Positions 32,491-36,686 of a stretch of DNA of 36,686 nt are shown piece by piece (the first letter of the stretch is position 1; the number at the start of each line of letters is the position of its first letter). The notes beneath the pieces were generated by a model. It was given only the letters and a program-made list of their open reading frames with translations. It had not been told where the DNA came from and searched no databases. The stretch is from Advenella alkanexedens (GTDB lineage Bacteria > Pseudomonadota > Gammaproteobacteria > Burkholderiales > Burkholderiaceae_B): positions 1 to 36,686 of the forward strand of contig NZ_JAHSPR010000014.1 in the NCBI RefSeq assembly GCF_019132845.1, given 5' to 3'. The translations under genes and the position numbers were made by a program.

Positions 32491-33087
32491 TTATATTAAT
32501 GAAAGGGCGATTGACCACATAATCATACCGGTGCCTATATCCAGTATTTGCCAGGCCCTTGCCCTTTTGAACAAAGGTTGCAGCAAACGCGCACCATAGC
32601 CCAATGAAAAGAAAAACAAAAGGGATGCCAGGCTGGCGCCTAGGAAAAAGTTCAGGCCCTTGCCCGGGTAGCGGGTAGAAACAGAACCGATCAAAAGCAG
32701 GGTGTCCAGGTAGACATGCGGATTCAGCCAGGTAAAGGCCAGGCAGATTAATAGTGTTTTTTTCAGGCTGCTGGGTGTGTTGATCTGGCTTGCATTCAAG
32801 CTGCCTTGCCCTTTGAGGGCGGAAATGAAATTCATGAGTCCATAAAAAAACAGGAAAGCGGCACCGGCATAGCGGATGGTGGCCAGCCAGAAACCGGATT
32901 GGGACAAAACCACGCTAAAACCGGCAACACCTATGCCAATAAGCGTTGCGTCAGAAATGGCGCAAATCAGGCATACCCAGAAAACATGTTCAGCCTTAAG
33001 GCCCTGGCGAAGAATAAACGCGTTTTGCGAACCAATGGCTAAAATAAGGGAAAGTGAGAGCAGGAATCCTGCAAAAAGAGCGCTCAT
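32491..33087 (-). CDS. argO: LysE/ArgO-family amino acid exporter
   Basis: An inner-membrane protein of 198 residues with about six helices. The start LSLILAIGSQNAFILRQGLKAEHVFWVC is the LysE/ArgO signature, and FTWLNPHVYLDTLLLIGS is the second conserved block. ArgO exports arginine in E. coli, and LysE exports lysine and arginine. It is divergent from an ArgP-like regulator, the classic exporter-regulator pairing. Basic amino acids are the likely cargo. Confidence 0.9.
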   Translation of the reverse strand: MSALFAGFLLSLSLILAIGSQNAFILRQGLKAEHVFWVCLICAISDATLIGIGVAGFSVVLSQSGFWLATIRYAGAAFLFFYGLMNFISALKGQGSLNASQINTPSSLKKTLLICLAFTWLNPHVYLDTLLLIGSVSTRYPGKGLNFFLGASLASLLFFFSLGYGARLLQPLFKRARAWQILDIGTGMIMWSIALSLI

Positions 33088-33146
33088 GGGGAAATCGAAT
33101 GGGATATAGTTCAGAAGACTGGATTATGCATTGAACGGATTGTTAT

Positions 33147-33191
33147 TTAAATATAATTTAATTTATTTTATATATATTAAATTATATTTAA
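33147..33191. promoter_or_regulatory. Paired AT-rich inverted repeats in the argO-argP control region
   Basis: TTAAATATAATTTAA (33147-33161) and its exact reverse complement TTAAATTATATTTAA (33177-33191). Each arm is also a 6+3+6 palindrome (TTAAAT-N3-ATTTAA). The arm centres are 30 bp apart, about three helical turns. They are candidate ArgP sites (LysR T-N11-A type). Confidence 0.55.
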
Positions 33192-33200
33192 GGAAGTGTT

Positions 33201-34094
33201 GTGATTCATGACTTTGATCCGCGTCAGACCCAGGCATTTATCGCTATTCTTGAAGGCGGCAGTTTTGAGGCAGCAGCCCAAAAACTGAATATTACGCCAG
33301 CAGCAATATCGCAACGAATACGGGCGCTGGAAAATGCGCTGGGTGCGCCATTGGTGCAAAGAACCCGGCCGTGTCAGGTAACCAGGCAAGGCATGAAGCT
33401 GGCGCAGTTTATACGTAAGCGAGAGTTGTTGTTCAAGGATTTCCAACGCACTTTTTTTCCTTCAGAAAACCAGTTTCTGGAGCTGAATATATCCGTTAAT
33501 AATGACTCAATCGGATCCTGGTTCATGCCCGCTATTTCAACGTTTGTAATAGAAAACCGGATTTTGCTTAATATCCTGTTAATTGATCAGGATTTAACGC
33601 ATCGTCATATGGAGGAGGGGCTGGTGGTGGCGGCGTTATCCTCCAATCAACAGGCCATGAGGGGTTGTTCCAGCCGTTTCCTGGGGAATTTGCGTTATTC
33701 CATGATGGCAAGCCGTGAGTTCATGCAGCGTTGGTTTTCGCTTGGTTTTAATCGGGAGACAGCTGTGCAGGCGCCCATGTTGATTTTTGATCAAAATGAT
33801 TTGCTGCAGGAACAGTTCCTCAAAAAATATCTGGGTTTATCGCAAAGTGCCTGTCCCTGTCATTACATACCTGCTTCGGAACCCTTTACTGATGCCATAC
33901 GTCTGGGCTTGGGTTATGGCATGGTGCCTCACACAATGTTAAACGATAAAGACAATGCTCGTCTGGTGCAGGTCATGCCGGGGGCTTATATTGATGTCCC
34001 TTTGTATTGGCATCAATGGAATCAGGAATCTGCGGTGCTTTCAGCACTGGGCAATGAGGTTGCCCATCGTGCTGAAGGTGTGTTGCTTCAATAA
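33201..34094 (+). CDS. argP: LysR-family regulator ArgP (IciA) type
   Basis: A 297-residue LysR protein. The N-terminal helix-turn-helix is FDPRQTQAFIAILEGGSFEAAAQKLNITPAAISQRI, close to ArgP/LysG, and the C-terminal effector domain follows. ArgP-type proteins sense Lys/Arg and control the exporter next door. The start is GTG at 33201, with AAGGA six bases before it; no in-frame ATG lies nearby. Lys/Arg sensing is inferred from the divergent exporter. Confidence 0.9.
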   Translation: MIHDFDPRQTQAFIAILEGGSFEAAAQKLNITPAAISQRIRALENALGAPLVQRTRPCQVTRQGMKLAQFIRKRELLFKDFQRTFFPSENQFLELNISVNNDSIGSWFMPAISTFVIENRILLNILLIDQDLTHRHMEEGLVVAALSSNQQAMRGCSSRFLGNLRYSMMASREFMQRWFSLGFNRETAVQAPMLIFDQNDLLQEQFLKKYLGLSQSACPCHYIPASEPFTDAIRLGLGYGMVPHTMLNDKDNARLVQVMPGAYIDVPLYWHQWNQESAVLSALGNEVAHRAEGVLLQ

Positions 34095-34162
34095 AGCAGT
34101 CTGATTCAATTAATGACGGGCATGTTTTGTTGCTTATCAACTCCTGGTTTTGAAGGGCAGAA

Positions 34163-35278
34163 TTACTCTACTGTTTTCAAGACGCCCCGGCGCATCTGAT
34201 CCAGTTCGATGGATTCAAACAGGGCCTTGAAGTTGCCTTCGCCAAAACCTTCATTGCCTTTACGCTGGATAATCTCAAAGAAAATGGGACCAATCTGGTT
34301 TTCGGTAAAAATCTGCAAGAGTAAATCGTTGTTCGGTCCACCGTCCAGAAGAATACGGTTCTTTTTCAAGCGTGCTACATCTTCGTTGTGGTTGGGCAGG
34401 CGTTGGCTTAACAATTCATAATAGGTGTCAGGCGTATCCAGAAATTTCAGCTTGTTTTGCCTTAGTGCTTCTACCGTCTCATAAATATTGTGGGTGCCCA
34501 GGGCAATATGCTGGATGCCCTCACCATGATATAAGTCCAGATATTCCTGGATTTGTCCTTTTTCTTCGGTACCTTCTTCATTAATCGGGATGCGGATTTT
34601 TCCACAAGGAGAAGTCATGGCCTTGGACTTGACGCCTGTTACTTTACCTTCAATATCAAAATAACGGATTTCCCTGAAGTTGAACAGGCGCTCATAAAAC
34701 TCGGCCCATTCCTGCATGCGGCCTTTATGGACGTTATGGGTAAGGTGGTCAATAATTTGCAGGCCGGCTCCTTGGTGATTCAGGTCTTGACTGGCGGTTT
34801 CGCAATTGATGGGTTCAAAGTCAACATCATAAATACTGATATCGCCAATGCCGCAGTGTCCGTCTTTTCCTTTCCAGCGATCAACCAGATAAATCAGGGA
34901 GTCACCAATACCTTTAATCGCCGGAATATTCAGTTCCATTGGGCCACTTTGTGAATCAAACCCCCAGGCGCCCAGTTCCAGTGCGCGTTGATAGGCTTTG
35001 GCGGCATCCTGGACCCGAAAGGCAATCGCGCAGATGGACGGGCCATGCTGGCGGGCAAACCGTTGGGCAAAAGAGTCCTTTTCGGCGTTGATGAGAAAAT
35101 TAATTTCGCCCTGGCGGTATAGGGTGACGTTTTTGGTGCGGTGCCTGGCGATGGCTTTAAAGCCTAAAGCGATAAATACCTTGCCCAGTGCTTCCGGATC
35201 GGGGGCGGTGTATTCAATAAATTCAAAACCGGCTGTGCCCATTGGGTTGTCCCAGGGGGTGAATGTTTCAGTGTTCAT
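34163..35278 (-). CDS. hppD: 4-hydroxyphenylpyruvate dioxygenase
   Basis: Turns 4-hydroxyphenylpyruvate into homogentisate in tyrosine catabolism. The 371-residue protein has two vicinal-oxygen-chelate domains. The Fe(II) ligands are H178 (IDHLTHNV), H257 (GIQHIALG) and E335 (FFEIIQRKG), and the C-terminal GFGEGNFKALFESIE is diagnostic. AAGGAG precedes the start. The homogentisate dioxygenase and later steps are not in the window. It is divergent from an Lrp-like regulator that probably controls it. Confidence 0.96.
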   Translation of the reverse strand: MNTETFTPWDNPMGTAGFEFIEYTAPDPEALGKVFIALGFKAIARHRTKNVTLYRQGEINFLINAEKDSFAQRFARQHGPSICAIAFRVQDAAKAYQRALELGAWGFDSQSGPMELNIPAIKGIGDSLIYLVDRWKGKDGHCGIGDISIYDVDFEPINCETASQDLNHQGAGLQIIDHLTHNVHKGRMQEWAEFYERLFNFREIRYFDIEGKVTGVKSKAMTSPCGKIRIPINEEGTEEKGQIQEYLDLYHGEGIQHIALGTHNIYETVEALRQNKLKFLDTPDTYYELLSQRLPNHNEDVARLKKNRILLDGGPNNDLLLQIFTENQIGPIFFEIIQRKGNEGFGEGNFKALFESIELDQMRRGVLKTVE

Positions 35279-35425
35279 GATTATCTCCTTTTGTTATTGA
35301 TTCATTGTCAGCTTGTGCGTAAATGATATTTTAATAAAAAATGAACAACTAAAAATTGCGAATAAGTCTCGAAAAAATGAATTTTTAAATTATTATTCTA
35401 ATAAATAAAATATTAAGGAAATAAA

Positions 35426-35905
35426 ATGCCAATAAATTCACTGGATAAGATAGACAAGCAAATTATTAATGAGTTGCAGCAGGATGGAAGGCTGAGCAAT
35501 CTTGAGTTGGCCGATCGGGTTGCGTTGTCTCCGAGTCCTTGTTTGCGACGGGTCAAGCGCCTGGAAGATGAGGGATATATCACGGGATATACCGCAAAGG
35601 TCGATCCGGATAAGATCGGTTGCGGCTTGATTGCTTATGTATCCATTCATCTGAACAAGGTCAATGGTGGCAGTCATGCACCCATGGAGGAATTTGCCCA
35701 AGATGTGCAGAAATGGCCCGAGGTGGTGGAGTGTTATGCCCTGTCCGGGGAAATGGATTACATATTAAGAGTGCAGGTAAAAGATTTGGCGGCTTTTTCG
35801 GCGTTCTCCATGAATGTATTAATGAAGCATCCTTCTGTTATTGATATGCGCTCAAGCTTTGCGTTGCAAAAGATAAAAGAAAGCAAAATGCTTTATGTTA
35901 GATAA
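35426..35905 (+). CDS. Lrp/AsnC-family transcriptional regulator
   Basis: A 159-residue protein. The N-terminal helix-turn-helix LDKIDKQIINELQQDGRLSNLELADRVALSPSPCLRRVKRLEDEGYI is very close to Lrp. A C-terminal RAM effector domain follows (PEVVECYALSGEMDYILRVQVKDLAAF), which binds amino acids and sets oligomerisation. It is divergent from hppD, so aromatic amino acid control is likely, as for HpdR-type regulators. TAAGGA precedes the start. A TTATTA-TTC-TAATAA palindrome (35390-35404) sits 21 bases before it and may be its autoregulatory site. Confidence 0.87.
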   Translation: MPINSLDKIDKQIINELQQDGRLSNLELADRVALSPSPCLRRVKRLEDEGYITGYTAKVDPDKIGCGLIAYVSIHLNKVNGGSHAPMEEFAQDVQKWPEVVECYALSGEMDYILRVQVKDLAAFSAFSMNVLMKHPSVIDMRSSFALQKIKESKMLYVR

Positions 35906-36190
35906 AGACGATCACATGTACACATGTTGTAAAAAAATAACGGGCGCTGGTATGGATAATAAATCATGTGTGGAGCAATGAGTTGGGTGAGGTGAGCGGA
36001 GCCAGGACAGCATTCAGGTAAGGGTTTTGGATATGTGGGAGTCTGTGGTGCAGGCAGAAAACCTCTTCCTGTTGCGTTGTTGCAATAAAAGCACAAATAT
36101 TCTGAGGGGTGGGCTTGCTTTATGTTTTCAATTAAATCAATGACTTATGTTTTTTTGTGTAAAATACCTACAGATATTTGTAGAAAAAGC
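35906..36190. other. Non-coding stretch before the rRNA promoters
   Basis: No convincing gene on either strand. The largest open frames are short, out of context and lack ribosome-binding sites. There is a small ACATGTACACATGT repeat at 35914-35927. Confidence 0.6.
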
Positions 36191-36220
36191 TTGCCAAGGT
36201 GCGAAGAAGTCCGCTATAGT
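36191..36220 (+). promoter_or_regulatory. Predicted rRNA operon promoter P1
   Basis: TTGCCA (36191-36196), an 18-base spacer and TATAGT (36215-36220), start near 36227. An inverted repeat (TGCGAAGAA / TTCTTTCGCA, one bulge) encloses the -10. Confidence 0.55.
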
Positions 36221-36420
36221 TACATTCTTTCGCAGCAACGGCACTAGGGTTTACCCCAAAGCGCCCGGCGGTGAAAAGGAAACGAAGTCTGGTTAAGTGT
36301 GTTGGTTTAGAACGCTACGGCTTAAGCAGGCAACGTGAAGTTGGTGGTCTGGCAGGTTGGTGTTAACGATTTGCCGGGTGGTTTAAAAAGAACGGTTTTA
36401 AAAATTCTTTAAAAAAGTTC

Positions 36421-36449
36421 TTGACAAACAAAACCACATACTTCATAAT
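36421..36449 (+). promoter_or_regulatory. Predicted rRNA operon promoter P2
   Basis: TTGACA (36421-36426), a 17-base spacer and CATAAT (36444-36449), preceded by an A/T-rich UP-element-like tract (36381-36418). The start is near 36456. It is the best -35/-10 pair in the window. Confidence 0.8.
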
Positions 36450-36686
36450 CTCGTTTCTCTGCTACTGACACAGCAACGCAGTCAAGTCAGTCTGATGTGG
36501 AAACCTTCGGGTTTGAATCGGGTTGAGCTGAATGCGACAAGACCTACTGTAAAGCAGGTTTATGTCAGCCTCATGACCATTGGGTCATGTTGTAATGCTC
36601 TTTAACAATATAACAGCCGATAAGTGTGGGCGCTTGGAATGTAAGAGGCCACACCAGCGTAAGCTGGTGATGCTGAATTTATACTT
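36450..36686 (+). other. 5' leader of an rRNA operon (pre-16S), truncated by the window
   Basis: The transcribed leader downstream of P2 holds the boxB/boxA module and the GCCGATAAGTGTGGGCG-type segment found after boxA in Alcaligenaceae/Bordetella leaders. The usual 16S start (AGAGTTTGATC) is not present, so the mature rRNA begins outside. Confidence 0.8.
36572..36607 (+). promoter_or_regulatory. rRNA antitermination site (boxB-like hairpin and boxA)
   Basis: A hairpin CATGACC-ATTG-GGTCATG (36572-36589) is followed by TGCTCTTTAACA (36596-36607), identical to the boxA of E. coli rrn leaders bound by NusB/S10. It marks this DNA as the 16S leader. The 16S coding start should lie beyond the right edge. 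Confidence 0.88.

Noticed and set aside
32431-32493. AAAGCCC...GGGCTTT repeat between msrA and argO as a terminator
   Set aside because: Only 7 bp of stem with a ~48-base loop and it overlaps the argO stop codon; too weak to call.
35893-36096. Minus-strand open frame before the rRNA promoters
   Set aside because: It overlaps the end of the Lrp-like gene and has no ribosome-binding site or recognisable pattern.
1-36686. CRISPR arrays, insertion sequences, prophage or toxin-antitoxin modules
   Set aside because: No regularly spaced repeats, transposase, integrase or matching small gene pairs were seen anywhere in the window.

Overview
The window looks like chromosomal DNA of a betaproteobacterium of the Alcaligenaceae type. 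The evidence is the Tol-Pal/CpoB order, a Bug-family (TctC) periplasmic binding protein, a CatM/BenM-like regulator, a 6S RNA gene just after zapA, and an rRNA leader with boxA. Base composition is moderate (about half GC), lower than in Bordetella. The genus cannot be fixed from this sequence. No transposase, integrase, phage gene or CRISPR array is visible.

Layout. (1) 1-2180: the 3' part of a trimeric autotransporter adhesin gene whose visible start is a run of Leu/Gly repeats. (2) 2190-10727: a catechol ortho-cleavage locus. catB-catA run rightward. tctC(Bug)-catC-catD run leftward, converging on catA at a 47-base palindrome. A CatM/BenM-like LysR gene runs rightward, divergent from the Bug gene, and is followed by an AidB-like acyl-CoA dehydrogenase and an NCS2 permease. 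Exact ATAC-N7-GTAT boxes lie in front of both catabolic operons with the same geometry. (3) 10808-14258, leftward: a PhnA/YjdM protein, a fused PabB-PabC folate enzyme and a lone AapJ-type amino-acid binding protein. (4) 14445-17871: a DUF411 metal-binding protein, a CoA-transferase preceded by a perfect FNR/ANR-type box, and a PCu(A)C + CopD-like copper pair.

(5) 17861-25872, leftward: proS, ybgC, tolQ, tolR, tolA, tolB, pal, cpoB and an alpha/beta hydrolase, forming the cell-envelope block. (6) 25935-28355: rppH, tRNA-Leu(CAG), an SDR-type epimerase and a small exported protein, the last two separated by a 20-bp perfect palindrome. (7) 28469-32401: a beta-hydroxyacid dehydrogenase, a coiled-coil gene overlapping zapA, 6S RNA, lgt, a small cytochrome c and msrA. 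(8) 32491-35905: argO/argP as a divergent pair and hppD/lrp-like as a divergent pair. (9) 35906-36686: the promoter and leader of an rRNA operon, whose 16S gene should begin just beyond the right edge.

How it works together. CatA opens catechol to cis,cis-muconate, CatB lactonises it, CatC isomerises muconolactone and CatD hydrolyses the enol-lactone to 3-oxoadipate. The regulator keeps the residues that bind muconate in BenM/CatM, so muconate is the likely inducer. The most noteworthy points are the mirrored operator geometry of the cat regulon, an orphan Bug receptor inside the catC-catD operon, the AidB-like gene and permease behind catR, and several strong uncharacterised palindromes. I see no clear new defence or mobile system. 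Promoters, operators and hairpins were read by eye and are predictions.
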